A DNA stretch of 64,000 bases from Ectocarpus siliculosus (lineage: Eukaryota; Sar; Phaeophyceae; Ectocarpales; Ectocarpaceae), in NCBI GenBank assembly GCA_000310025.1, contig FN648490.1, forward strand, positions 124,001-188,000, given 5' to 3'. Shown in pieces: positions 1-14,300 of the stretch (its first letter is position 1; each line of letters begins with the position of its first letter). A model generated the notes under the pieces. It was given only the letters and a program-made list of their open reading frames with translations, was not told the origin of the DNA and did no database searches. Position numbers and translations under genes: made by a program.

Positions 1-893
1 CTGCCCTTGCCGACAGGAAATCGTACCACGTATCATTCCCTTTGGTGTCCACGTACACATTGCTCAAGCGGTCCTTAGACTGCCGTCTACGTCGGTTTGC
101 CTCCGACAAGATTTTCTAAGCGAAACTCCGCAGCAACACATGTGGAGAGGCAGGACGGTCTGGCGTAAACTGGACAACATATGATACGCCTCGCTTGCTG
201 TTCGTGCGGTTTCCGAAGTATTCGTGCGGAACGCGCCCAAACTTACTGCGAACATGCCAAGAGTTGAAACCTTCCATAAACTGATTCCAATGAACCAACA
301 AACCGGACTGATGCAAAAAAGAAATACGCCCCATGATACCATGGTAAGCTCAGACATGATCCCCAAGTTTTAGTCACGCGCCTAGCCGTATATTTGGTCA
401 CAACACGACATTGTACTCACGCCTGGGACAACGAGTGTATCTACAGAGCATCTGGTAGGTGAAAGTCACACATGCGTCTGGATGAAGCCGCGGCCATGGC
501 AAGAAACCCTCTCAACGTGAATCGAACGTCTCGACGATCGATCAAAGCTCTGAGACCACAGCTCTCCCGCGCTAGTCTTATCCAGTTCAATAGCTCGTAC
601 TCCGCTCACAAAAAAATGGGCTGTTTCGAAAGTGCGCCCAAACCAACCTCAATACACAAACACGATCACCCGCAGATAGATCGTCTTCAGGCCTCTTGTC
701 CTCGCTAATGTACGCCTCCTCGATTGTTGCTCGGGCTGAACAGGCTCGAACAAGATGAGCGGTACGTGTAAGCATACAAGCATATTATACGTGTACATCA
801 ACACGTTGTGCCGGAAAACAACAAGTTAAGAGGAAGGGAAATTTTCTCACACCAGGCACTAAATTATTCCCCGACGAAATGTTTTCAACGAAA
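1..893. other. Sequence downstream of the transporter gene, no gene recognised
   Basis: This stretch lies 3' of the minus-strand transporter. Open frames of up to about 100 codons exist on both strands, but none shows a recognisable domain or splice-compatible continuation. The transporter's 3' UTR probably occupies its right end. I see no RNA gene or clear repeat here. Confidence 0.5.
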
Positions 894-3800
894 TCAACCC
901 CTTCCTACAGCTGTCCCTTTTCGTGCGACGTCAACGTGTACGCGGGCCCAGCTCGCCCGCCACCAATGTTTGCTCGATTTGTCCCCCATTGGTGGCCTGG
1001 GTTCATCCCTGCTACCGCTGCTGTGTCCTTCCCAGCCGCTGCCGAGGCCCTGCTTGAGCGTGGTGTAACCTACGATGCCCGCGAGGGCGAGGGCCATGCC
1101 GGAGAGGCGTGCGGAGCTGGACTGCTCCCCGAACCCTACCACTCCCACCAGCAGAATGACCACAAGCTTGAAGTGGCCGAGAACCTGCGGTGGTCGGTTG
1201 ACGTGAGCGGGTAAGAAGCAGCCTCACCAGAGCCCACGCACTCGGGGTTCAGCACGTGAGACACACCCAACTGCTCTCAAGCGCGACAGTTACATGAAGT
1301 TTATGTCTCACACACACCATTATGGGATACAGAGACGGATCCGTTGCATGCATGCGGCCTGGCCGATTGCATAATTTCTGGTCCAGATCCGAGTATTGGG
1401 GTGGTGGTGGTAAGGCACTGACTAAGGCGACGCCTCTCGCAGGGAGAATCGCTCAACTGTGGCCCCCACAGAGGCTACGCGATCGAAGGAGACCCACGCA
1501 AGGTCGAAGAGGGGACCCATAGCCGTGCATGCCGTAGTCGTTAGACCATTGACCTCGCATCCCTACAAAGCAGGGAAGGAGCACGCCGGGTTTTCTCCGG
1601 ACCAGGCGATGTAACACATCACTAGGGGGGGGGGGGGGAGGGGGGTACCCGATATCATGTACCGCCGTAGCGATCACATCAACTATTGGCAGGTCCGGAA
1701 AGACAGACTCGACACTTTCTTCGACCAAGCAGGGGCAGGGGGATCGTGTGCTTGAAATTTTTGGCGTTGTTCGGGCTGCGCTTCAGCACCAGGAACAGCA
1801 TTAGTCCCCATCGACCCCATCACCTGGTACGAGACGGGGGAAGTCCTTCCGATGACGAGGAAGGTGCTCAGGTTGACCAGGAACGCCAACAGACACGACA
1901 GGAACACCATCCCCACCCAAAACACCCCTGCTCCCGCCGTCTGTCCCGACCCTGCCGTTGTCCCGCTCCCGTTCGCAGGAGTAGAATGAAGCCAAAGCGG
2001 GGGTTCTACCGCTGAGAAGGTTCGAATCATCATCGCAACGAGCTCCCCCGTGTCGTCGAAAAACGGCGCCACCATCAGGATCAAAACCGCAGCTTGTGGG
2101 GCTTGGTGGTGAAGAAGCTGTAACGAGGAGACCTGAGACATCCGGGTGCAGCGCAAGATTCCTGACTTGATTCAGGTCCGACAAACCCAGAAAAAAAAAC
2201 GGGAGAAAAGACCCAGATCCCATCCTAGGATCATCCGGTTTGTTGTGCTGCTTGCAACGTTTCATTTTGTGACGCCGTTTTCGACGTTGTCGACACCACA
2301 CGTGCTTTCCAATCTTGCACTTGTGCCGAATGAGATCATATCGCAACACTGATCATGGTCAACCAAACCGAACGGTAGACGGTAGTGGCGGTTGAACAAA
2401 AAGTGGTGTCTTCGAATGATGAGCTCAAATTTCAAATTTCACGGAAGAAAGTGCTCTGTACCATATTTTCGCCTTTGGTATGCCGCACACGTGGTGTCCA
2501 TGTAAAACACACGGTTCCGTGCTTGGTGTTACTAATAAAGTCACTTTGTGTCGTACGTAGGCGTGTAGTTGGCCGGTCGTTCCACGATTGTGAGAAACGG
2601 CGGAGATGGGAAAACGGAATACTCCGTGCCCGCGGAGGGTTAAACACGTCTGTCTGATTTCTCAGAAAAACGTGGTTGCACCAAACTTAGAAACTTAGTG
2701 CGTCCTGCCACACGCCATTCTCATGCGGCGCTCGCAGGGGGGGCACGAATAAGGGCACCTGCAGGTTGTCCTGGGTGCTTTTGACCAAGATCTGGTACCC
2801 GGCCGCAGCCAACAGTCCCGCCAACGCCCAAGACGCCCCCTCCGCGGAAACCTCCGTGTCGTTGGCTGTCGCCAGAGCCACCCCCCCGCAGATGGGCACG
2901 AGAGTGACCAACAGCTTGAAGGGCAAAACCACCTGTTCGACGTGCAAGGTAGCAGTGTTCGGGGTACCCGCACCGCGTCGTGTGGAGGGAACGGGGGTGA
3001 AATCAGGTGCATTATTGCTTCGGGATGGATGGGGAGAAGCGTCGGACAATGTGCAATGAGAGGTTGGCGGTCTCGTGCGTTCGGGGCTCCATGTACCATC
3101 GACTTGTTCCGGTACTCTTGCATATTTGTCAAAACTACCCCCAAACGAATTTGCGCCGACATTGTCCCTGGAATGCGTTGAGAGGGCGCAGGGTATTTCG
3201 CATCGTAGAAATCGTGCGCCGACAGTCGACGTCGCCGTCGACATTAAGGTATAATAAATCGTCTTCCCGGTACCACCGTGTTTGGTATTTGTCGATACCC
3301 GTTCTGGAAGGGGAGCACGCTAGGCATCTCTGCAAGTCTGTGCTTTAGGGTTGGTCCCCACCACAAAGGGCATGCTTTCTTGCGCCCGGAAATGACCGAA
3401 AAAAAAGAAATCTGGCGGATGTCAACAGCAGTTGGAATAAGAAATATCTTTGTCGGCCCAGTAGGGTGGTCCCTATCGTTGTGTTTTACGGAGTAAGCAG
3501 ACTCTTCGAGGGTTGCCCCCGGTATGATACAGTACAGCTTGGTCAAGGGCCCATTGGTTGCTGCACGGCACTGCACCTTGAAAAGAACCAGCTGGAGTAC
3601 GACGACGGCGGGTGTCGTGAGAATCTTCATGAGCTGGTAAAAGGAAACGTCGTTGTACTGGAGGCTGAGGTTGTTGAAGGCCACGAAAGCACAGAAAGCC
3701 AGCGTGATCGGCAGCACCTGGACAAAAGGGAGACGCGAATAGCAGAAATAAATTCGATTAGCACAAATTCCCAGACACAAACCTTTGTCAGATACGAAGA

Positions 3801-4050
3801 GAATGTGAATGGGGGAGAAAGGTACATGCTATTATAGACTGCGTCTGTACTTTTTGCGAAGCCTAACCTGGGTCTGCTTGAGGGGCTTGACTTTGTATAT
3901 GTCGCAAAGACGGCACGCCCGCACTCCGACGGCTGTGGCCAAGAAGTGGATTCCCGTTAGCGACGTGGCGAAGCCCAATCCCTCCGTGTGGCGAAACAGC
4001 GCCTTGTTGGCCGCCACGATTCCCACCGCCGAGCAGAAATTGAGAGCCAT
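894..4050 (-). CDS. SLC35E3: SLC35E3-like nucleotide-sugar / triose-phosphate translocator (5 exons)
   Basis: Predicted exons in transcription order are 4050-3868, 3717-3577, 2932-2759, 2132-1824 and 1184-894. Every intron is phase 0 with GT-AG ends, giving about 365 residues against roughly 313 in animal SLC35E3. Family motifs appear in order: NKALF in the first membrane segment (exon 1), FNNLSLQYN followed by the YQLMKILTTP helix (exon 2), a helix ending near YQILVKSTQ (exon 3), LQLLHHQAP and NLSTFLVIGRTSP (exon 4), and VLGHFK with a final helix (exon 5). These are hallmarks of the drug/metabolite transporter superfamily, TPT branch. Such proteins are multi-pass Golgi, ER or plastid membrane exchangers; the substrate cannot be read from sequence. 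The Met at 4050 sits directly before the first helix, but a CAG acceptor-like site just upstream leaves room for an extra 5' exon. The C-terminal tail after the last helix is polar and low-complexity. Confidence 0.85.
1519..1656 (-). repeat. Copy of dispersed repeat family R1 in transporter intron 4
   Basis: Read on the minus strand, this contains the R1 core (TGGTCTAACGACTACGGC, then GCATGC). On the plus strand it carries CCGGGTTTTCTCCGGACC and ends in a G run of about 15 at 1626-1642. Other copies lie near 37008, 45370, 54590, 58340, 62440, 62550 and 63940. Confidence 0.6.
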
Positions 4051-5387
4051 GAGGCCTGGCGTTTGAAGGCATGCATAGGTTCTACCGAGGGAGGTGTTTC
4101 CCTGGAAGGAGGGTATTTGGCGGTGGGAGAGCACAAAGCAAGATTTTCAGCACGCGGGAAAATGACACGCGCTGAACTTGTAGAGAGTCGGCGCCGGAGT
4201 ACAATCTCCTGGAATTTGGCGGCAACATTTAACATAAAAACGGGCTTTACAATTGTAGGAACTTGTGTAGATACCTTCCAAGAAATTTCAGCAAAAGTAG
4301 ACGACAGCAGTACATGTTGTAGAAACCGTCTACAGCATGTTGTAGAGTCGATTTCCTGCGGGGAAAGGTCAGACTTCGTGTGCTGTTGCGTCGATGTCAA
4401 TGTTCAGGCAGCGCGCACCTTGCGTGGGAAAAATCGTACACAAACAGCCTCTGAATTCTGGTCGTTGGCGCCCGCTCCCGATGAGGTTGATTCGCCATTG
4501 TTGTGAGCAGGCACTTCTTCGTTGACGATCGCCGACCGTGGTGGGATCTTCATTTGGTTCTAATATTACCGGGCCTGGTCCGCCGATGAAAGACAAGATT
4601 CGCAAACGTCAGACCATTTTGTCGCTTTGAATTACAGTATGTAGCAGCGTGTGTGCAACACACCCTAGGGCTTTCTTGCGACCCTAGCACTAGACTCGCA
4701 AGAGCTGTGTTCACTCAAACGACCGCTGAGAGGAATTCCTACCAAGGATCGTCAATGTAATTTACCATTGACTAATATGTGCTGCCGTCGAATGCGGAGA
4801 ATTCGATCGATAGCGTGACTCCATGCATATGTGATGGCGCTAAACAGGTGTATCAAACCCTACCTGGTCCACCCCTACCAATGTTTTCTCCTACACTAAC
4901 TTTTTTTGGGTACAATGTATGCTGGGAGTGCTTGCCTTCCTCTTGGTAGGGCAGGAAGGGTAACAGAAGTGTGATGGATCCACGCACGAGGCAGCGGACA
5001 TGCGGAGGGATCGCATGCGCGTGAGTAAATATCGTGTGTGTGCGAAAAACAGCGAAAAAACACTACCCCCCCCTCCCCCCCTCCTCCCCTAATTATTTGT
5101 TCGCCCTCCATCGCCCCACGTTCGCTGATTTTGCGGACCCCCTTCTCTCCACAGCTTCTCTCTTTTTTTTGGTGCGGTGTGGAACAACCAAACAGACACG
5201 CTGCTGACGGCGGGCCTTGCGTTGCAACTAGGCCAAGTGACAAGAGATAGGTGGCACATCGCCGGGGCTGCCTAGCCAGAGGTTTTCCAGGGGTGCACGC
5301 GGGCGACTTTCCGCGCCGCTGGAAGGCAAAGGGTCTTCGAACCTAATTTATCCGTTCCGTTTGTGAGGGAGAGACGGGGACAAAACC
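4051..5387. promoter_or_regulatory. Shared 5' region between transporter (minus) and clathrin heavy chain (plus)
   Basis: The two genes are divergently arranged about 1.3 kb apart, so both promoters and 5' UTRs should lie here. I could not identify a TATA box or initiator with confidence. Near the clathrin start there are pyrimidine-rich runs (5060-5100) and a purine-rich leader before the ATG. One open frame at 3988-4506 overlaps exon 1 of the transporter on the opposite strand and is treated as a shadow. Confidence 0.4.
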
Positions 5388-8300
5388 ATGGCTGCGCCGG
5401 TGCCTGTGCTCTTTAGCGAGGCTTTGAACGTGAGTGGCAAGAAAAAGAAAGTGTGTGCTGGTGTTGCATTGCCGTCCTCTACCGCGTTCGCCCCCGGTGG
5501 CAGTGTGATGCATTCGTTTTGTGTTGGTCTGGTTTTCGGAGGGTCGTGTGTGCGTGTGCATTTTCTTCCGCGGTCTCAATCTCTCGAAATCGCCACCCCG
5601 TCACGTCTGTGATGCGGCCGGAAAGCGAACGTTTGTGCCGAAATTGCACTCAGCTACAAGTGCTCCAGTTCCTCCTCAGAGATGCAAAACCCGTGCGCTA
5701 GGTTTGCCGTGCAGGTTCCTCTGCTAGTGTTCGCGGCGGTTGTGAGCGAGCGCACACCCCACCCTGTTTGGAAGGTTCCCTCTCCAACGTCCATTGGCGG
5801 CAGGGAAAAAAAAAAAGCCATGATTGCGGCCACAACAACCCCACGCGAGGAGGTCGATTGTTCTGTGACGACAGCAGTACCACACAGCAGTCCCGCGTCT
5901 GGTCGTGCATCTGTGGGCCCTGTGGGCACATACCTCCTAGGGCTTGGTTCTTTTCTCTGGGTTGATTTTGGGTGCGAAGCTTTCTCTCGTTCGGGCGGGG
6001 GTTTTTTGCGCAACGACTCTTCCCCTCTCTCTCTCCAAAGGTATTTTTGTTTCCATCTTTCGTTCCTCTAGACCCTGTGCTGTAAGCTCTACCAGTTTCC
6101 TCCTGCTGTGGGTATTCAATGTGATGGTTTTACACACACAAGCTCGCTCCTGTCTTCCGAGGGCGGTGCGTTGGCCGTGTGTGCCTCCCGAGCGAGTAGT
6201 ACCGCAGATTGCCGCGCTTCCACATGAGAGAGGAAAATGCGGTGTCACTTCCCTAACGACCTACATACCTGCTGTCTTCACCGCAGCAGACAGAACACAC
6301 ACCCTTAGAATGTGGTGTGCTAACTTTTCTTTCTCTCTCGAATGTTCTGTCTTTCCTCTCGTTATGTAGCCTCTATGCGATTGCCCGCCTTCGTAATTTG
6401 AACCCGTGTTTCTTTCGCTCCCTGGGGGGGCACCCGTTGTGCACCCTTCTGTATAACAGCCGTGTTTGGTCCTGCTGAATAAGGTCTTTTTTTCACTCGC
6501 TGGTGGTTCGCTTTTGTCACGCGGAGAGATGTGTCCTGTGGTAGGTTGGGGAGTACAAGAAAGCCTTCATTTATCAGGAATACAAGTAGTGAGCCGGCTG
6601 CACACATGACTGCTGTTTACGTTTCCATTTGTGCCCGACTTACCTGGCTAGTGGCTATAGCTTTGTTCTCCGCTTCACTGACGCAACAACAGCAGTCATG
6701 TGTGCATCCGGGTTGGCAAGTAGTCTAAGAGGCGTATATGTGACAGCAGCGTATGCTGCTGTCAAGCCTGTCACAGCCGTCGGGACGCAACGTGCGATGC
6801 TCCACTTACACGTGACGGCTGCTGCGATACCCCCCCACTTCTGTATTCATATCATAAAGACACACGTGTGGGAAGGGGGTTGGCGTGACTGGCGCAGCTG
6901 ACACACCACGGCAGCATTGCATCGTTGTCAATCGTCGCGCATGGACGACGTATGGGCCGTAGCAGTCTGTGGGTGGTACATCGAGCAGCGGGGTCGGCTG
7001 TGCGGACTAATACGCTACCCATTGTTCTGCTGTCTGGAGCCTAGCGTGCAACAAGCGACTAAGTAGGACCGCGAAATGATGCGGAGAATTCGAGCGCCGT
7101 GTGACATTGTTGCACACAGAGCCGCTCGCAGACTTTGCAAGAACGATTCGACGCTGTCGAGGGGGCTACACGGTTCCCTGACAGCAAAGGCTTTGAAGTG
7201 TAGGCAAACAACGCTGCTTCTATCGTTATCACTAGTCGGCATACCGTTGCTCACACGAGAGTCGAGGAAGAGAAAACAAATATGGATACAACTGCCATGA
7301 CTGGAGAACAATCCTGCGACACATAAACCACACAAGATCAAGCGGAGGCCTCAAACAATTATGTGGTTCTGTATCATTGGCGCTTGCAGATCCTGTGGCC
7401 CGTTCCTGCCACTGGCCCTTTTGTTGTCATGGGTTTACAGGGTAGTGCGCAATGGGCTAATCACCGTGGCGCGTAGTTGACCAATCTCCGTTCGCGTTGC
7501 CCGAAACAACGTGTGCTTCGTTACAACATGCATATATCCCGATTGACGATACGGAATAGTTTGGAGCGTTCGTCGTATTACACGCCCATCTTTTATTTAG
7601 TGACAGAGGTGTTTGGCGTGCTGGTGTTGCTGTCCTCGATTGGAGAAATTCCCAGCGTAATGTGACCACGACATTGATTTCTATGTGCCTTTGAAGAGAG
7701 AAGGAGGAATCGGAGAAACGTCACTAACGGTTGTCCATGTGACGATGCTTGCAAAATCAGCAGCAACAGCTGATATTTTTCCTGGGAACACACGTACCGG
7801 CTGGAATCGAATTTCTACCGTAGGTACTCTCCGTTGCCGCAGGCTAGCTAAGCGCACCTTTCCCTGCCGAGGCTAAAAAACCGGTGAACCAAAGCACAAA
7901 AACCATGCTATTTGTTGTACCTTACAAGAGGGGGCTCGGATAGTGAGAGGGTCGAGGGCCTTTGTCACGCCACCCTCTTGTATTGGGGCCCACGACTGTA
8001 TAAATGAAACGAATGCATGGAACACAACGACAGTCTTGTGGCGCTCCGCTGGTTTCGCACGAATGAAACCCTCGATAAACCCTCCGCTTTTTTTAGCACA
8101 ACGTACGCAAGTGGTAACATGTACTTGACCCTTCATGCTTTTTGGTGCCAACTCATGCAGCTGGTGCAAACTGCCGGAGTGGCGGCGGAGTCGATCAAGT
8201 TCGGGACGTGCTCCCTCCAGAGCGACAAGTACATATGTGTCTGCCAGGGGGGAGAGCTGGTGATCGTGGACATGACCGCGGGCAATGCGGTGAAACGGTG

Positions 8301-11300
8301 GCCCATCTCCGCCGAGGCTGCTATCATGAACCCCACCCAGAAGATCGTGGCGCTGAGGGGTGAGAGAGACCAAGACAACAGTAGCATGTTGTTGCTGTAT
8401 TTTCATCACTTTTAAGTCAGCCCTCACATGCAGCACGTCCGCCTGGTGGGAAGGAGCTCGAAGCCTTGGTATGTAGCACAGAGGAAGGGTTGGTCTCCCT
8501 ACGCAATTTTTTTTTCAACTATGTTGGATAAAGTATGGAATCGGTGGAGTTTGGGGGGTTAGCCCATCTCCATCTCCGCCGAGGCTGTTGTCGTGAACCC
8601 TTGGCGCTGAGGGGTGCGAGAGCCGGACAGACTTGCGGGGTATAACTGCGTGTGGTGCTTTGCTCTCGCAGCGGCGGCACAATTTTGACGTACGCGTGCA
8701 CGGCGGTTACTGCTGTTTGACACGAGCAGGAAGCTGGATCTATGTATGTATCGGTGGCCCATTCCCATTTCTGATCGAGCCGCCTTCGTTCCCTTCCCCC
8801 TCTCTGTCGAACCAAAAATAACTCGAACCCCCGTCCGGTTTTCTCTGACCAACCCTAACCCCATACAACCCAACCTTGCCCCTCTCTGTCCAACAAAGCA
8901 CAACCCAAGCCTCCCTCGTTTCCGCTGTCCAACCAAACATAACGCACACCCCCTCTGTCCAACAATAAAACACACAGCCCAAGGCCAGCTCCAGATCTTC
9001 AACCTGGAGGCGAAGAGCAGGCTGAAGAGCCACACGATCTCGGAGCCGATCGTGTTCTGGAAGTGGTTCGACGCGACGACGATCGCGCTCGTGACCGCCT
9101 CGGCGGTGTTCCACTGGTCCATGGGAGGTGACTCTGGCCCGCAAAAGATCTTCAACCGCGACGCCAAGCTTGAGGGGTGCCAGGTGCGTGTTCGTGGTTC
9201 ATTTTAGAGAATGTACTCATGAGTCCACAGGAAGACTACCCGTTGGAGATATAACCAATGGTTTTTAGAAAATATACAGGAGTCCAGAGGAAGACTACCC
9301 GTTCGAGATGCACAACGAATGTCGAAGAATGTGCTGTTCGTTTTGTCGAGGTGGCGTTCGGCTGACGGGGGTGAGTTGTCGCCGCTTGTAGGATAGCGGA
9401 GTAATGGGTGTGTAAATCTTTGAAGAAGCTCGCGTGTTAAACATGTCGTCGCTTGCCATGAGGACCGAGGACGTGTTTGGCACCACATTTCCCCAAAGCG
9501 GTGAGAGCCGTTGCGGCGTAGGTTAGGTCTGGGGCTTGTGCGAAATTCCTCATTTTTTGCGTTACAAACTTTCGAATGACAACAATGTCGGGGGGGTATG
9601 TGTTGTAACCCCGCTCTGTGTGTTTGTGGCTGTCTTTCTTGTTAGGATCGACCGACCTAAATCGGCTGCCCAATGAAGAATCGTCAGTCTCGGTGCGGTT
9701 GAAACCAAAATATGCTTCTACAGGCCACGATCTGGGACCCTGTGACCGAGCGTCATGGGGGAGTCCGCGTTTGTGTGTGTTTGTGTGCGTCTTTATTTTT
9801 TACTTCGACAGCGCTCAGCGGCTAACCAATGAAAATACATCAGTCTCCGAGCGGTTGCAACACACAACGCTTCTGAAGGCTACTATTATCTGGGACCCCA
9901 TATAAGTGTGTGCGTTTTTGCCTTAGCGTTGACCGCGCTGACCGGCTAACCAATGAAATACGTCACTCTGAGCGCTGCTAGTAGCGGATACTTGTTTTTT
10001 TACGGATATCTTGTCGATGCTTCTTTCTTTTTTCGGCAGGTGATCGGCTACAACGTGAGTGCGGATGGGAAGTGGTGCCTCGCCGTGGGGATCTACCAGG
10101 CTTCTCCTGGAGTCATCGCCGGAACCATGCAGCTCTACAGGTACGTTGGCCGAAAACCTGCGAGGCTGTTGGGCATTTTTTTTAACGCTGGGGTTTTCTC
10201 GACAGAAAATAGTAAAAGCTCGATGGTGTGTATGACGTGAAAAATGCCGTGGAGCGACACACCCGTGTGTGTCGTGTAGATTGATCGAGTTTGGTTGTTC
10301 TAAGCGTATCTCTCTGTGTCAGGTGCTTGCCAGGCCAATCGGCATGCATGATTTACCCTTCCGTTCTTGGGAGTTGCACTCCTCTGCTCTTTGGCGTTTC
10401 CCTTCTGTTGTGTGGCGTTTGGCATTCACCCCTCTGTTCTTTCGCGTGAGTGGCCCTCTTGTGCGCCCTGCGAGCGGTGTGTCGGTCGCGTTTTTGCGGA
10501 ATACCCGGACCTCTACGGTGTGCGTACCGTACAACCGTGGGATGATTGTGAGGTTGATCTGTCATTGACGGGTGTAGCGCGCTCGTCGATGTGCTCCTTC
10601 GTGGCCTCTGCTCTTCCGGCTTCCTCTCCGAGACGGGACTGGTCCTCGTATTGATAGTGTCTTGTTGTGTTGTGTAGCGGACGTCGGTGATCGTGCCACA
10701 TGGACCGACCGTGCCGTTGTCTCTCGAGAGACCCACGCCAGGCGTGCGCTCAGGGCACTGCTGTGCGCACGTGTTTCACGTGTGCTTGTGTCTCCTACTC
10801 CTGGCCTGCTCCTGGCCCTGCTTGTCCAAGCTTCGTCGTCGCGTGTGCGTGTCTTGACCGTTGTTCGACGTGTGATCTCAAAACCCCGCGTCCGCTCCGC
10901 CCTCTTGGTAGAGCTAATGCTTACTGCTGCGTGTGTTTTTGTTTCCGATCTTACCGTGCTTTGTGCAACCTGCTGTTACCTTTGCCACCGCTGATGGCTG
11001 TCGTGTTTTTGCTGCCTGCTGTTGTGTGGTGCCCTTCCTCCTGCCTGTTGGCCCTCGCGGCTTTTTCTTTTTTTTTTGCGTGCCTGCGTGCATTCGTGCG
11101 CAGCGTGGACAAGCGCGTGTCGCAGATACTGAACGGGCACACGGGAACCTTCGCCAAGATCAAGGTCCCCGGCCGTGCGGAGGAGGCGCAGGTACCCCGC
11201 CCCGCCCGTCCGTCCGCTGCCACTGCTCAACTGTGTACATTCATTGTTGGCAGGATTTCTGCTCGTTACAATGGTATCCTTATGACATCCGTACCGGTGC

Positions 11301-14300
11301 AACTGACGAGGATACCTTTCATGGTCACAGGCCAACTTTGGTTTATCAATAGTCGATTGCTTACACACCACGTTCTAGATGCATACAGTAGTGTGGTCAT
11401 GCGCCAACTTCGGTTGAACGAGTCAGTTGCTTCCATGCCGCATTGAGCCGCATGGTGTGGTCACAGGTTTTGGGTAACACCGTCCCATACCAGTTGCTTG
11501 ACGGAACAGCAGTTCCAACGATAACACTGACATGGTTGTCGCACGCCACCCTTGGCTTTGTGTGAACGAACAGGTGCTCTGCTTCGAGGAGAAGAAGGTT
11601 GACTCCCCCGCCAAGCTGTACGTGATGGAGGTCGGCAGGGACAAGGACGCGCCGGGGGGCGTGTTCCGGCTGTCCCCCCAGCAGATCCCCAACGCCGCGG
11701 ACGCGCCCAACGACTTTCCGGTGGCGATGCAGGTAATGCATACCGTAGGCGTGATGTACAGAGCAGGCACGTTTGTTTTGGAAATAACGCAAGAAGCGAG
11801 TTGGAGCGGGCAGGGGGGAGTCACATCGAGCCTGAAGTTCCGAAAAACATATCTGGAGGCCTTTTGGTGATGGGCGGGTGTGGGCGTTGTACATGTAAGT
11901 TGGACCGTGAACCGAGGGAATCGCCCTCGACACACGTTTGGGAGATGCAGCCGTTGTGAATTTGATCTCAGCTGGAATACCTTTTTTTGTATCCTTTCAT
12001 TTGTTGCTTTGAGCACGACATCATGTTCACGATATATATCCCCAACGTCTTGTTTTTTTTTTTTTTTCGATTTGCCGATTTTCTTTTTTTTCTCTGTGCC
12101 CTTTCGCTTGCTGTTGGCCTATTCTATGCACAGGTGAGCCCCAAGCACGACATAATCTTCATGATCACCAAGATGGGGTACCTGTTCATGTTCGACATCC
12201 ACTCCGGGAAGGCCCTGTACCGCGCCAAGATCAGCGAGCAGACCATCTTCGTCACCACCACCCAGGTATCCAGATGTTCAGTCTTTTATTCTGCAGGTTT
12301 CGTGCTGAGTCTGCCCTGTCGATTTTGTTAATATTTTGTGACGGTGCGGGCGAACCCTCGGGTTTGCCATCGATCGATGTCAAAAGGTCGAGTTTTCCAC
12401 ACCCCAAGAGGCTGCCAATTTGTTTGTTTGTTCCGCTCTCTTTTTGGTTAAGTTTTGCACGGATCCGTGATATCGCAGAAGGGGTGCGCACACGTGAACG
12501 TGATGTATCCACGATATATTTCTTTTCCCACCCGGGGATCCTTGATTTTCGGCACGGTGCCGACGGGGCCTGGGTTTGGCACGGGCGCGCGCGAAACAAC
12601 CAAGAACAGGTATCTCGTCGAGAGCTGTCTCTTCCTCGCACGTGGTGACGGTCGGGTTTCGATACCGCCCTCTTTGACGACCCCCTGGTCGTGGAGCAAG
12701 AATGGATGGCAAATCTGCGCGTTCGCCCGCGCCCTTACCGCAATCAATCTGTTTTGTCCTCCCCTGCACACAGCCATTTTTCGACAAGAGGCTGTTCAAG
12801 AAGCGGTTCCGTGCATGCCGTTGCTAACCTCTTGTACCCACCCCCCACCCCCACCCCCACCCCGCCTCTAAAAACACTCCTTTTCTGCGTCATTACCAAC
12901 CTCTTGTGCCGCCCCCGGCCCCGACTCCGAACCCACGCCACTTTTCGCCTCAGGACGCGACCGGAGGCATCGTCGGCATCACCGCCCGCACAGGAGCCGT
13001 CCTCCAGATCTCGGTCAACGAGGCCACCCTGGTGCCCTACGTGGTGAACACCCTCCGGGACTCGGCCCTCGCCATCCAGCTCGCCGCCCGCCTTAACCTG
13101 CCCGGCGCCGACGACCTGTACATGTCGGAGTTCAACCGCATGCTGGGGTCGAACGACGTGGCCGCTGCGGCCAGGCTTGCGGGGGAGTCTCCCAACGGTG
13201 AGCGACGGCGGCTTCGAATCCGTGTGTGTGTTGTTTTGGCCGGGGCCGATGTGCGTGCTGTCACGTGGAGATTGGGGAGCGGGGCGATTGAGTGTGTTGG
13301 TGTCCGTAATTTTCCCCTCGACAGCTGTTGCTACACACGTTTTGTTTTGGGGCGTTTCGAATCAGCGACGTTCTGCATGTATTCAGCAACACATGCGTCT
13401 TGACCTCATATATTTTTTCTTCAGATGTGGTATGCATATGTGCAATGCATGTGTTTTTTGCTTTTTTTGTGTACAGTTATGTTGTTGTCTCACCCCCCCA
13501 CCCTCATCTCCTCGTTGTGCACCTTTGTCGGAAAAAAAAAAACTTTTTTTTTTTGTAGGTCTTCTGCGGACCGCCGCTACGATCCAGCGGTTCCAGCAGA
13601 TCCCCGCTGTGCCCGGGTCACCGCCGCCGGTGTTCCAGTACTTCTCGGTGCTGCTCGAGCGCGGCAAGCTCAACGGCATGGAGAGCATCGAGCTCACCCG
13701 CCCGGTCCTTACCCAGGGCCGCACTGACATGCTCGAGAAGTGGCTGACCGAGGTGAGTTTATTTTTATTTTTTCCCGTGGTGGTTGTGCGTTTTTTGTTT
13801 GCGTGTTGCCCTGTTCTGTGGTGTACCATGTGCTTTTTTGTGAAACCAAGGGTTTCATTTTCTTCGTTTCCCTCTCTCACGGACACACCCCTCCCATCTC
13901 TCTGTCTCCCACCCTCTTGCCCTATATCTCTTATCTGTGCAGGACAAGCTGGAGTGCTCCGAGGAGCTCGGAGACCTCATCTCCCAGGTGGACGCCAACA
14001 TGGCCCTTTCCGTGTACCTGCGCGCCAACGCCGCCGAGAAGGTCGTGAACTCCTTCTCCCAGAGGGGGGAGTTCGACAAGATGGTGGCCTACGCCTCCAA
14101 GGTCGGCTACCGGTGCGACTACACCGTCATGCTCCAGAACATGGTGCGGACGAACCCCCAGGGGGCCCTGGCGTTCGCGAAGAAGGCCGCGACCACGGAG
14201 CCCCCGCAGATCGACCCTAACACGGTGGTGGAGACGTTCATGTCGGCCAGCCTGGTGCAGGAGACGACCGCCTTCCTGCTGGAGGCCCTCAAGAACAACA

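Larger units (their letters stand above)
5388..13197 (+). other. CLTC: Clathrin heavy chain exons 1-8: seven-bladed beta-propeller terminal domain and start of linker
   Basis: Exons: 5388-5429, 8161-8359, 8978-9183, 10040-10140, 11104-11191, 11574-11732, 12134-12265 and 12954-13197, covering residues 1-390. The adaptor clathrin-box groove lies in the first blades. Animal Q89, F91, K96 and K98 correspond here to Q86, F88, K93 and R95 in the [12 protein letters not shown] segment, a conservative K-to-R change at the last. This groove codon context is formed by splicing exon 2 to exon 3: a single G from exon 2 plus CC gives the Ala before QGQ. Other family landmarks are [27 protein letters not shown] and ISEQTIFVT. 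Exon 8 begins the helical linker ([20 protein letters not shown]). Confidence 0.95.

Noticed and set aside
3988-4506. 172-codon plus-strand open frame
   Set aside because: It overlaps exon 1 of the transporter on the opposite strand and shows no domain; it is a shadow plus random extension.
10700-11446. 248-codon plus-strand frame, one of the longest in the window
   Set aside because: It crosses the clathrin intron 4/exon 5 boundary in a frame that differs from the clathrin frame; its content is Cys/Ser/Arg-rich low complexity.
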